Of a stretch of DNA of 64,000 nucleotides, positions 48,360-59,125 are shown piece after piece. A program made the position numbers and the translations under genes. The notes below the pieces were generated by a model, which worked only from the letters and a program-made list of their open reading frames with translations, was not told the DNA's origin and did not search any database. The stretch comes from Sitta carolinensis (Eukaryota; Chordata; Aves; Passeriformes; Sittidae): NCBI GenBank assembly GCA_032173965.1, contig CM063283.1:107718108-107782107 (forward strand), read 5' to 3'. Position 1 is the first letter of the stretch. Each line of letters begins with the position of its first letter.

Positions 48360-49292
48360 GTGGTGTTAAGCAGGTTTTATTTGTACTGATTTTTGGCTCC
48401 TCCTGCTAAGTGTCCTTCTGAAGAAAAGCCAGTCTGCCTGAGAAAAGCATGAATATTTACCCCATCATGATCAGTTTGTCATACTGATGCCACACTACCT
48501 CTGGTTGCTTTATTGTGAGACTCATTAAGGTGTGGATGTTCAGAGAATATAGGATTAGGATCCAAGGGAAACAAGAGTGAGGGTGTCCAGTTTTCACTGG
48601 GCCTGATTCAGTGAGGAGAGAGGCACATCAGCTTGTGCCAATTCCAGCAGGAGCAAAGGTTTTCAGCACCTCTCAGAAATAAAAGCTTTCTCCCTGTCCC
48701 AGTTTGGCAGGATACTTCCATTCTTACTCTGTTTCCACTGGGACTGCTGCCATGTGTGAAATTAGGCACATACTCAAGTAACTTCTTCCATGATGGCCAA
48801 CAAGTTAATGTGAAAGTTTTACTGCTATTTTTTCTTTGTCAAAACAGAAAAAAAAAGTGTATTTCTAAATAAGTGAGTACCTTCAATATTCTTAACTAGC
48901 TTGTTAAAACCAAATAATATCTTACATCAAATCTTATAATTTTGTAAGAGTCTCATGCTAAAAGTGGTACTCTGTAGACTGATACAGAATAAAATTATTT
49001 AGCAAAAAACCATAAAATGCATGTAGTTAAATTTTCACATAAACCCCCTATTATTTTGCTTTAGAACATCAACAGGTAAGGCCACAGAACTCCAGCAAAG
49101 TGCTGACAAGCATATAATTTTGAACTATTAAAATTACCAATAAATACCAAGAAAATCATCTGCCTATTTAAAATTACAGCAATCCAATCAATCAAAAAAA
49201 GCAGCCATCAACATCTCAAGTCATAAGTGTTTTCAAGTAAAAATTGCACTATGTGCTTTAAGACTGTCACATTCTCATATATTTTATCAGTG

Positions 49293-49511
49293 TTACAGCA
49301 ATATACATGTATTAACTTTCATCCTGCTGGCCTGGTTAGTCACAGTTTCACTGGAATTCTCCAGTGTATTCTGATTTTCATCCTTACTGTCTTCACCAGA
49401 TACATCTTCCTTTTCTTTTTCCTCACTTTTCAATGGCTTTTCAGAGCTGTCTTCCTTTCTGCTACATTCATTCTTCTGGCTTGTCAGTGGCTTTCGCTTA
49501 AACAGGGAAAA
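49293..49511 (-). CDS. RPGR: RPGR last coding exon with C-terminal CaaX box (CILL)
   Basis: The acceptor CTTCAG ends at 49512 and follows a long T-rich tract. The exon encodes FSLFKRKPLTSQKNE, then a Lys/Glu/Ser-rich stretch, and ends NQASRMKVNTCILL with stop TAA at 49295-49293. The last four residues C-I-L-L fit a CaaX motif. Leucine in the last position is known to favour geranylgeranylation. The human constitutive RPGR isoform ends in a comparable C-T-I-L. Confidence 0.8.
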   Translation of the reverse strand, partial: FSLFKRKPLTSQKNECSRKEDSSEKPLKSEEKEKEDVSGEDSKDENQNTLENSSETVTNQASRMKVNTCILL

Positions 49512-52500
49512 CTGAAGTGAAAAAAACAGGTAAATTATATGACTGAAACAGTTAACAGTGAAATTCAAGATAAAAACCCTACCAACTCCTTTTTATATAC
49601 CAAAGTTAAATAAGGTTGGCAGATTTCTCCTTGGTAAAATAATTGTTAATTTTTTTTTCAAAACAAAATGACTAAAAATGTTAATAAGAAACATTTGCAA
49701 TTTTTGAAATATGGCAAAATAGCACACGAGAGTCAGAAAAGTCAAAGTGATTGCATTTTGTCAAATTACACATTGTACACTTTGTACAAAATGCTGTAAG
49801 TCGTGCATTTATTTGGGTTTCTTTCAAATAAGAGCCTGAGGCAAGGCCCAAAAATAAAGCCCCAGAGCAGTAAGTGCTTACTATAAATGTGTGTACTGCC
49901 ATTAATGACAGTGCTTGTGCTCGGTGAGACCAGACACGTGTCAAGTTAACTGCTGCTTAGGGGCTCTTGTCAGGAGAGCTCAGCAGCCTCTGCAGGAGCA
50001 TCTGGACCCGAAAAGCTGTAAGAAATTCCCTATCAGGTACTCCTCAACATGCTCTACACCTAGATAGAGAGATATATGATCACAAAATCAGTGCATGTTG
50101 CAAATAGGTGCAAGGTCAGCGAGCTCAGCTGCTGCTTTCTGAGACAAATAGAGGGTGTTGTCCCTGAAAATCAGCCTTCTAATTTGTTTTAGCATAGTGG
50201 AGTCAGTTCTCATGAATTGTAAGATAAACAAGAATCATGTTTGCATTCCTTTGTAAAAGGTATCACCTGATGGACTTCTCAAGTGACCAGTGAAGATGGA
50301 GAGGTGGTAACTTCTCTGTCCAATCTCTGATCACTGTCCAGAAATATATATGAAGTCAACAATAAACTGGAGACTTCCTTTCTTCTTCTCTGCCTGAACA
50401 CCTGTTTTGTGTGTGTTGCTGTGTGTTTCTATCTGTGTCACTATAACAGGGGGGGAAATCTTTTCAGATAATGTCCCATAGCAATCAAGTCCTAAGTTTT
50501 CACCTCACCAGTGAAAATATGAGATGTGATGTGATGATGTGATGATGTGATGTGATGTTATAAACAATCTCTCTTTCATGGACATCCCATCCGTGAAGAG
50601 GTCATAATGGGCTTTAACTCATTTCTATTATTTGGACAATTTAAAGCTATTTTATCAAAAAATAAAATCAAGTCTTAAACAGAAGGAACTGGTTGCTCAG
50701 CAGTTTCATTATCTATGCAGATCATGTGAGTTGAGGTATTTGCTTTGGTAACTGCCCACTGGCTTCTTGGTCACTGGCAAAGCTAGAAAGAAACATCGGG
50801 CCACAAACCTTTTTTCTCCCCACAATTCCTCCAGTTTTTTGGTCATCAGTGTTCTCTGAAGAATTGTTCACAGTGTGATTGTCAGTGCTTTCCTTCTCTA
50901 CAATAATATGAACAGATATATTAACTTTCTTCTGATTCATGCAAATCAGAAAAATATCACAGAAAAACAGAAAAAAAATGGTCTTCAGATTATTTTTGAA
51001 GTAGAGGTCACTAAATAAAACTTAAAAAGCAATCGGAATATTCACTAAAACTTGATACCCAGCCTGAAAAGACTATTTTTATTTTTTAAACTGTCCATAT
51101 AATGTCCTGATATTACTCTCCAGATGCTCAATTTTTAAGAACAGAATACTTATGGCAGTGACAATATAAAAAAATATTTTTATTTGACACTCACAGTTTC
51201 CTCTTCCTGACAGGAGACAATGTCTTGCACACTTATTTGCAAGTATATTCTAATTTGGTAAAGCTGACTTCTAGGGCAGGAGTTACGGATCAGCATGAAT
51301 TTTATTCCATAGAAACAATTCTGGGAAAGGAAAAACTTTCCATCTCAGTTGATGTCCCTGTGTTTAAATTTTCCTATACTCTCTATATGAATCATATAAA
51401 TTTCGAACTTAATATCAAAACTTCCAGATCACTGGATAATGGAAACATATTTAAGCATCCCTTCTGTACAAGCTATTTCCATTAAATATTGAAAATAAAT
51501 GGTATAGCTTCTTCATTATAAAGGCTGTGGTCCGTTCTATACCACACTTATTATTTTCTTTCAAGACAACCATTCTAGATTATTCCAAAATGTCTGAAAC
51601 AAAAGAAGTCCTTCACATATAACGCACCCAACTTCATGTTCCGCACCTTTTTTAAGGAATATACAGTTGTCATAAACTGCAATTGAAGCTGCAAGGAGCT
51701 TCTAGCCTTACATCTTTAGCATCCTGAAGAGTGTTCAGCAATTATCACATTTCACCTAAAATAATCTCTTTGTGAATGGAATGAGAAAATGTCAGCTGAA
51801 AAAGATGGGGAAGAATTCTGAGAAGCTTCTTGCCTGAAGCGAGACACAGGGCACCTAAAGACGTTGCCTGAGCGATAATAAAATTATCATGACTTTGGCA
51901 CTGCACAACCAGAACTGCTCTCAGCAGGATTCAGTCCTGCTTAGAGAAAGTCCTTCTCATGGAATTCCTCCAACATGTAACTGGGAAAAGTATTTATTTC
52001 TTTCAAACCATTAACAATTAATAATGAGGGTTTGCCCTCAAATTTCATCACCTCTCAAGAACTGCTTTATCAACTATGAACAAGAACTGTGTTGTCCAGT
52101 ATTTTTATAATACTGTTCAGAAAACTCTTATCTGTCTTTAGGATGTCCAGTTCTTAGGAATTGTATTCTTACCCTGCTGAATGATGGTCTCTTTCTGAGC
52201 AGTCTCCTCTGTGGTCTCTTTCTGAGTAGTCTCAAACTCTGTCTATATAAAAACAAACAAACAAACAAACAAACAAAACCAACCAAAAAAACCCAACACC
52301 AAAAAAACCCTCATTCAAAATTGTTTTAAAATAAGATGTTTAATGATCAACACCTACATGTGTTTGTCTACCAAAACCACTTCAAACAACTTTGTATTTA
52401 CAGAATAGCTACACATGTATCAAACTGAAGTTAATTATAGAACCAAATTATTTTAGAGACCAGTAACTTAATAGGAGAAAAGGCCTTTACCTCTCCAGTT

Positions 52501-52766
52501 TCCACAGTGCTGCTACTACTAGTAGTGCTTGTCTCTCCCTCAGGTGATTTATGATCCTTTTCTTTTTCATTGTTTTCCTTTTCTTCTTCTTCTTTGTCCA
52601 ATTCTTCTCCTGCTTCATCTTCTTCTGTTTCTTCTTTTCCTTCAATTTCTTCACCTATTTCGTCTTCTTCTTCTTCTTCTGTTTCTTCTTCTTCTTCTGT
52701 TTCTTCTTCTGTTTCTTCTTCCTCATCATCATCATCTATTTCTTCATTTCCAGACAAGTTTTGTTC
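49293..52766 (-). CDS. RPGR: RPGR, retinitis pigmentosa GTPase regulator, 3' exons only (partial)
   Basis: Four exons join in phase: 52766-52491, 52242-52173, 50897-50809 and 49511-49293. They encode a glutamate-rich segment, two short polar segments and a lysine/glutamate-rich tail ending KVNTCILL and a stop. RPGR is a ciliary transition-zone protein with an N-terminal RCC1-like propeller, an acidic middle and, in its constitutive isoform, a C-terminal CaaX box for prenylation. The acidic exon, the CaaX end and the position beside SRPX in matching orientation support this call. The propeller exons are not visible and should lie to the right of 64000. Exons between 52767 and 64000 could not be assigned. 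I cannot align the tail residue by residue to a remembered RPGR. Confidence 0.78.
49939..50446 (+). mobile_element. Possible LTR-like element in RPGR intron
   Basis: A roughly 500-bp stretch begins TGTCAAGTTAACTGC and ends CACTATAACA. AATAAA lies near 50362, followed by a GT-rich tract. This is the layout of a short LTR. No target-site duplication is visible, so the call is tentative. Confidence 0.3.
50522..50559. repeat. GATGT/GAT tandem repeat
   Basis: Alternating GATGT and GAT units cover about 38 bp in an RPGR intron. Confidence 0.9.
50809..50897 (-). CDS. RPGR: RPGR small exon, polar
   Basis: The acceptor TTGTAG ends at 50898 and the donor GTTTGT, a weak match, starts at 50808. The 89-nt exon encodes KESTDNHTVNNSSENTDDQK, then TGGIVGRKK. 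It enters in phase 1 (G+AG gives Glu) and leaves in phase 0, matching both neighbours. The phase fit supports it even though the donor is poor. Confidence 0.65.
50898..52172 (-). other. RPGR intron between the two small exons
   Basis: This is AT-rich intron sequence bounded by GTAAGA and TTGTAG. No mobile element is recognised. Confidence 0.6.
52173..52242 (-). CDS. RPGR: RPGR small exon with two TTQKET/TAQKET repeats
   Basis: The acceptor ATATAG ends at 52243 and the donor GTAAGA starts at 52172. The 70-nt exon encodes TEFETTQKETTEETAQKETI followed by IQQ, in which QKET occurs twice as an internal duplication. It enters in phase 0 and leaves in phase 1. It is too short to show as an open reading frame and was found from the splice signals between the flanking exons. 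Confidence 0.7.
52243..52490 (-). other. RPGR intron after the glutamate-rich exon
   Basis: A short 248-bp intron bounded by GTAAAG and ATATAG. An AAAC tandem repeat sits at its 3' end (52249-52277, plus strand), so the transcript reads a GTTT-rich tract just before the acceptor. Confidence 0.65.
52249..52277. repeat. AAAC tandem repeat
   Basis: About six AAAC units lie just upstream (transcript sense) of the small RPGR exon acceptor. The transcript therefore has a GTTT-rich tract there. Confidence 0.9.
52491..52766 (-). CDS. RPGR: RPGR glutamate-rich exon
   Basis: The coding strand reads GAA-rich codons giving EEIDDDDEEEETEEETEEEE, continuing through EAGEELDKEEEEKE to a Ser/Thr-rich end (TSTTSSSSTVETGE). 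In the proposed 92 residues, 42 are Glu. The donor GTAAAG starts at 52490. The acceptor at 52768-52767 (GTCCAAG after a T-rich stretch) is my best guess; GTGTAG and TACAG further upstream are alternatives. The composition recalls mammalian RPGR ORF15, but the tracts are Glu/Thr rather than Glu/Gly. The exon also splices onward to the CaaX exons instead of ending in a stop. Confidence 0.75.
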
Positions 52767-54247
52767 CTTGGACAAAATTGCCAAAACATAATTTTGAAAG
52801 TCAAGCTGTACAATGATCATGGTCCTCATCCTACACCAACACATCAGAATTTGACTAAGAACAAGAAAACTCAAAAGGAAATTTTCTAAGGAGTAGATAG
52901 AATAAGAACAGACACAGGAGGCCTCAATCAAAGAGACTGAGGAGACCTCAATCAAAATTTCCTAATTTTAATATATTTTAAATACTGATCTCCAGGAGTG
53001 CAACTGACATGTTTGCCCAACACGTCCCTCCTTAAAGGAAGAGCAATTAAAACAGCTTCTTTTTAGAAAGAAAATATTGGTTTTAGATGTTTGAAATGAG
53101 CATAATTGACACAAACAGTAGTAATTCCCACCCAGAAAAACCAAATTCAAATCTATTTCTCAAGAAAATTAATGAAGAAATGCCAGATACAATGCTTTGA
53201 TTCAATACAGACATTATAATTAGAATTTAAGTTATTTTCAGCCTAAGATAAAACTTCAATATAGTAAAAATAAAATGGCCAAGGGCATTATAAAATAAAT
53301 ATTTAAAAGCATGAATGTTATTTTTGTAAAATGTGTAGAAAAATGAACCAATTATATCCTTCTTACTCCCTTCAATCAGATTATCATTATTATACCAGCA
53401 TGTACTTAAAACAGCTTAAAATACAATATTTAATTAAGAAACATTCTTCTTCCTTGCAGAAATGTAAGGGCCTAAACCAAGGGCTTCCAAGGTCAAATCA
53501 AGTGAAGGCAGGTCATCCCCAGGAGAACATTTCTGCTCCACTGCAGCCAATGTCACAGTGGTGATGGGTGGGGAGTATCTGCACACTCTTTTGGAAGTGT
53601 GGTAGAGGAATGGGCTTGACATTGAACTCCTTCCTACACCTGGTCCCAAATGTTGTCTCGTACCTTTTATTATTGTTTTCCTTACTTTGGATTTTTGCCT
53701 GTTGTCTCCCCAGATGTGGTCATTAGGAGGTAACTTGCTGGCGAGGAAGAGACCACCAGTGAATGGTTTCTAGGAGTTGGAACACCAAGGCCTTTGGTGG
53801 AACTCCTTTGCTAAGCACAAGTCACATATTCCAGGAATCTGAGACATCCTTACAGGGGACTCATGGAGACCTGCATCATTCTGGACCCCAGCTCACAGCC
53901 TACAGCACCTAAAATCACACTAGATTAATTTATTTCAGCAACTGAGTCATGCTCCTCATCCAAGATAAAAAAAGTGGAGGAGAGAGACACTCCTTTTACT
54001 CCAAGGAAGCCATCTGTTAACTGAACAGCTTCCCAGACTGACCCTATTTTCAATTACTGCAGATTTTCACAGGTGTCTCTGGCTGTCACCTCATCTGTTC
54101 AACTCCTAAAATAGCATATTTTGCATCATATCTCTGATAACACAGTTCTATTACTGTTACTTCTGCTTGCCCATTAATAGGCACGGTTTGGAGATTCGAC
54201 CAACAGCTGGGAATGATCTGAGAATGTCATACTACAGATATGCTTTT

Positions 54248-55885
54248 ACAGAATCACTAGGTTGGAATTGATCTCCAGCATCATTGATTCCAACCCATGC
54301 CTTAACACCTCAACTAAACCATGGCACCAAGTGCCACACCCAGTCTTTTTTTAAATATATCCAGGGATGGTGACTCCACCACATCCCCAGGCAAAGCATC
54401 CCAATACTTTATTACTCTTTCTGTGAAAACTTCTTCCTAATATCCAGTCTCCATCTCCCCTGGTGCAGCTTGAGGCTCTGTCCTCTCGTTCTGTCAGTTG
54501 CTACCTGGTGAGGGAGACCAACCCCCACCTGAGCACAGCCACCTTTCAGGGAGCTGTAGGGAGTGATAAGGTCACCCTTGAGTCTCCTTTCCTCCAGGCT
54601 GATCAATCCCTGCTCCCTCAGCTGTTCCTCACAGGGTTTCTGTTCCCAGCCCCTCTCCAGCCTCGGTGCCCCCTCTGGATTCGCTCCAGCGTCTCCACGT
54701 CCTTCCCAAACTGGGGGCCCAGAGCTGGACACAGCACTCGAGGTGTGCCCTCACCAGTGCCCAGTGCAGGGGCACAGTGACCCCCCTGCTCCTGCTGGCC
54801 ACACTGTTCCTGATCCAGGCCAGGGACCTTCCTGGCCACCAGGGCACAGAGCTGGCTCCTGTTCAGCTGGCTGTGGACCAGCACCCCCAGGGCCCTTTCC
54901 TGGGCACTGTCCAGCCACTGTCCCCAGGCTGTAACACTGCAGGGGTTATTGTGGCCAAAATACAGGACCTGGCACTTGGACTTATTAAACCTCATCCTAT
55001 TGGACTCTATCCATCCATACAATGATTCGAAGTCTCTCTGCAGGGCCCTCCTACCTTCCAACAGTTTGACACACAATCCCATCTTAGTGTCATCAGCAAA
55101 TTTACCAATGAAAGACTCAATATCCTCATCCATGTCATCAATAAAAATACTGAACAGAACTGGCCCCAGCACAGACCCCTGGGGGACACCACTGGTGCCT
55201 GGCCACCAGCTGGATGCAGCACCAGATGTTCACCAGCACTCTGGGCCTGGCCATCCAGCCAGTTCCTGACCCAGCAAGAGTGCTCCCGTCCCAGCCACGG
55301 GCTGCAGCTTCTCCAGGAGTGTGCTGCGGGAGACAGTGTCAAAGGCCTTGCTGAAATCCAAACAGACAACATTCACAGCCCTTCCCACATCCACCGGCTG
55401 GTCACCTGGTCATAAAAGGAGATCAGGTTGGTCAAGCATGACCTACCCCTCCTAAACCCACGCTGGCTGGGTCTGATACCCTGGCCATCCTGTAAATTCT
55501 GCATGATGGTATTTAGTATAAACTGTTCCGTAGCCTTACTGGGTACTGAGGTCAGGCTAACTGGCCTATAATTACTAGGATCATCCTTCCCACCCTTTTT
55601 ATAAATGGGTGTCACATTGGCCAGCTTCCAGTCATCTGGAACCTCCCCAGTGAGCCAGGACTGTTGGTAAATGATGGAGAGCAGCTTTGCAAGCTCATCT
55701 GCCAGCTCCCTCATCACCCTGGGATGGATCCCATCCTGTCCCATAGATTTATGAACATCCAAGAGCTCAGCAAGACTCCTCTTGGATAACAAAGGGACCA
55801 TTTACCTTAAAGGATGAATCATCTGACCACTCAAACTTATACCTGAAGAATTCAATAATCTGAGAATCTAGGCTACTAATGAAAG
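54248..55885 (-). mobile_element. CR1 LINE, 5'-truncated, with reverse-transcriptase remnant
   Basis: The minus strand encodes a CR1 reverse transcriptase in pieces. One segment (55801-55373) carries WLTGEVPDDWKLANVTPIYK and NYRPVSL. Another (55172-54618) carries the catalytic FADD motif at 55100-55089, after GPVLFSIFIDDMDEDIE. The two are in different frames, with a stop at 55373 and at least one frameshift near 55.4 kb, so the copy is dead. The 3' end at about 54250 has the usual CR1 tail sequence (GATTCTG-type). In-frame coding can be followed upstream to about 55885, where a TA repeat begins. It lies in the sense orientation of RPGR, probably in an intron. Confidence 0.92.
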
Positions 55886-55945
55886 TACATATATGTGTAT
55901 ATATATGTATTATATGTATATGCTATATGTATATATTATATATAC
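55886..55945. repeat. TA-rich microsatellite at the CR1 5' truncation
   Basis: TATATG and TATATA units abut the point where CR1 coding similarity stops. Confidence 0.8.
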
Positions 55946-58900
55946 CTTTAATCTCTTTATTATTCTCTTTCATCATGCTTTAGGGGGTTTATTTTCTTAT
56001 TTTGCTCTAAATTCTTTTTTCATAGAAAGATAATGCTGAAAGAATACCCTCAATACCTCTAAAGTTGAAGAAGAAATGGAGAAGCTATCTGGGCCAAAGT
56101 CACACAAAGAAAGTCAAAAGTAGTAGAGAGGATACAAGTGAAATATTTCAAACTGGTTTCATTTAGGCTTGAGGTTCCCATTTCTTCAAGGACAAGAATG
56201 TGGTTGTTACTATGAAACATCCTTAAACATTTTGTGCCTCTAATATAATAAATCAGTACAGCAGAACAGCAGTCTAGAAAATATAACCTTGCAGATTTAA
56301 CACACTATACAGATTTTTGTAGAGCTGTCTTTGCTGAATTTTTTCATGCATTTATTCTGATTTTCCTGTAAATCAAGACCTTCATAACTAGACATTCTTA
56401 AACATAAATTTGCTGTTTCCAAGCTTATGGGGACAAATGACCTTACTTGCACTGGTTTTAGCAAAGGTATTGCTTTAGTGGGTATAACTCAGTGGGTCTA
56501 ACTGTCTTTTTCTAAAATACCCACAGCTGGCTTTTCTTTGGGCAGATTAATATAGAAGAAAAGACATTTATTTTCAGAATGCTCTATTAAAATGCAGTCC
56601 TATGTCCACAGGAGAGGGGAAAAAACTTCACTCTGTTCTGTACTGTTGAGTCACCTCGTGCCATGCTGTGGCTGAAAGTCTCACTGAAGACTGAGATATA
56701 TCTAATGGTAGGCCTTGCTCAAATGACAGCTGCAAACTAGGTTTCTCTGTATTTCTGTAACTGTTTCATTGTGGACCCTTCCCGCTTTGTTTACGGAAAC
56801 AGCTCTGGCAGATGGGCTGCTCGTAATTAGCATTTCAGAGGGGAAGGCTTATGGGATCTTTCCACGTCTCCTCAAAAAGTCAAACTAATGTTTGCCACCA
56901 CCATTTTATATTTTTAGGGAAGAAAATCTCAAAGCCACTGATGGGACAAATTTAGTTGCAGATCTTTTAAAGATCTGGTGAAAACTGAGTGATGAACAGA
57001 AAGCTGTAATTACTGTGTGTACCACTTGAAGTGGAGAGTTCTAGCAAGCTCTGGTTTACAGAGATGTTTCTGTTTCCAGTTGCCTTGGAAACTGTTAAAA
57101 ATCCACAGAGAAGGTTATTAAAGGAGTTGAGAATGAGGTAGGTAGCTACATGGCTGATCCTGTGTGGTGTTCTGCCAAGCAGTCATAAACCAGCAATTGC
57201 GTAGCAGAGTTTTTAATCATTTGAGGAACAGATTTCTCCATTACCTGCCCAGTTCATTGGCCTGACATGCCCAAAAGCATTGTCATGGCCCTTTTACATG
57301 TCTACAGGATAAATGAATGGTATAAATACAAAGCAGGAATTTCCCTCTGAAGTAGAAGACTCTGAGTAGATGGGTGTTAGGTCCAAGGAGGTCAGGCAAT
57401 GGGCATAATGCTTCATATGGGCCTGAACAGTGCTCCCTTTCTGGAGCACTAGAAAAGACAAATACAAACCACATTCTACAGCCTGTCTTGCTTTGATGCA
57501 GGACTGAAGGGGAATAGGGAGAGGAATCATATCCTATCTATATCATATCTATGCTAGCTGTCATTCTGCTCTCCAAAATCCTAGTGCACATCCATATCAC
57601 TCCTGAACTGTCCATGCTGGGAAAATACACTGGGTTAACATTTTACTAAAACAGCATTGAAAGTAACAATACCAACCCTGATCTTACATACAGATGAGTG
57701 AAAAAAACCCAAACCCAAGCAACTCAGTTTAACATTTGTGGTTGGACATGTAGCATTTTCTCAATACTGATCAGGGTGTCAAGGCATCTGCTGTGAAGTG
57801 ACTGGAACTACCGCCTGACAAAACTGCTAGCAAAGCTAAGATTCTTACCATGTAGCTTCTTATTAAGTAGTTCCAGAGACAGCTTAACACCTTAAAGTCC
57901 ACACAGTGTTTGCCACTTGTCATCAGGTATTTGAACTGGCTTTCATTTTGTAGCTATTCGTATTAGCCAAAGTTATTAGCTCAGCTACTCTAAGCCTCAG
58001 TGAAATATCCTTCACTTTAATGATTATTAAAGAAAGCTGTCCAGTTTAAAGACTGACAAAACTCAAAGTCATGAGAGATTTAGTAGCTTATCTTTCCACT
58101 TACAAGCAATAAGACAGCCAAACTAAGCTTTCCTTATATATTGTCACAGAGACAAACATAGAATCTCCGCCAAATACACTTAGAAGATTTTCCAGTAAAA
58201 ACTGAGCTACCATAACTTGTCTAAAAGCTAACACCTAGGTTTCTACTAGGTTATATTGGTTTCCTAATTACATAGTTTTATGTTAAGAGCACTTAACATT
58301 GATTACCTGATACTTATTACACTCCCTTAATACTGTTGTTGTGTGAGTATCCTGGAAAACTAAGGCAATGCTGCACTTGTAATTTCAGGCACACTGTGCA
58401 GTGAAACCACTCAAAACCAGTTTTATGTCAGACAGGAGTTTCCATTGTTAAATGTTAAAAACTGAACTTTTAAGATAGTTATGCCTGCTTGTAAATATGA
58501 TGGAAGAAACCATTATTGAAGTAGCAGTTGCCACATAGCAATACACTGATTACCCTGGATATTTGGTGACTAATTACCACAACAGTGCCCTCCAACAGGA
58601 TGGCATCACCCTGGGATAAAATAGTAAATATAAAGCTGAAAATAATGTTGGTAGAGACTGACTGAACAGACACATTTTCCATTAAGTTTTTTTCCGCCTA
58701 TACTTTGCCACACAACATATTTTATTTGCTAAAAGCCGAACACAACAACCTACAAGTCTCCACAGACCCGTGCACTTTTGTCACAGTCTGGCAGTGCACA
58801 TACTTTGAATTAAGATGATTAATTGGATTACATTTATTAACCAAGGCTTTAGGTGTCATCCTGAGACCACACACTGGCATTTATTACACAGAGTAGCCAG

Positions 58901-59125
58901 TAATTTTTGAGGGTGTTCTCTTAAGGATTATTTCAGTTGGCTTTGGTGTAATTATTCTGTGGTTTGCCAGCTTGCTGCAGAAGGTGTACTGGAGAAAGAT
59001 ATATCTCTGCATTCTTATGCAAATAAAAATAAGTACTTACCAATGTATAAAATAGTCATTTAAAACTACATTTTGAAGAAGCATTTGTACTTTAAATTTT
59101 TTGCTACAAATTTAAATAGAGTTAT

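Larger units (their letters stand above)
40929..49292. other. Intergenic region between SRPX promoter and RPGR, including unresolved RPGR 3' UTR
   Basis: It starts upstream of SRPX and ends at the RPGR stop. It contains a CR1 tail (40979-41250), a TA-rich simple repeat (45898-46098) and an LTR-like element (47749-48359). Minus-strand AATAAA candidates for RPGR polyadenylation occur at several places, for example 47331-47326 and near 47640 and 48380. The 3' end cannot be chosen from sequence alone. No coding gene is seen between 41.3 and 47.3 kb. Confidence 0.55.
49512..50808 (-). other. RPGR intron before the last exon
   Basis: The intron has a weak GTTTGT donor and a CTTCAG acceptor. It contains an LTR-like stretch (49939-50446) and a GATGT simple repeat (50522-50559). 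Confidence 0.6.

Noticed and set aside
52529..52889. Plus-strand Leu/Phe/Ser-rich frames
   Set aside because: They are the antisense shadow of the glutamate-rich RPGR exon.
54463..55269. Plus-strand frames of 105-123 codons
   Set aside because: They are antisense to the CR1 reverse-transcriptase remnant.
56450..56530. Minus-strand acceptor-donor pair suggesting an RPGR exon
   Set aside because: All three frames between the TTTTAG acceptor and the GTAAGG donor contain stops.
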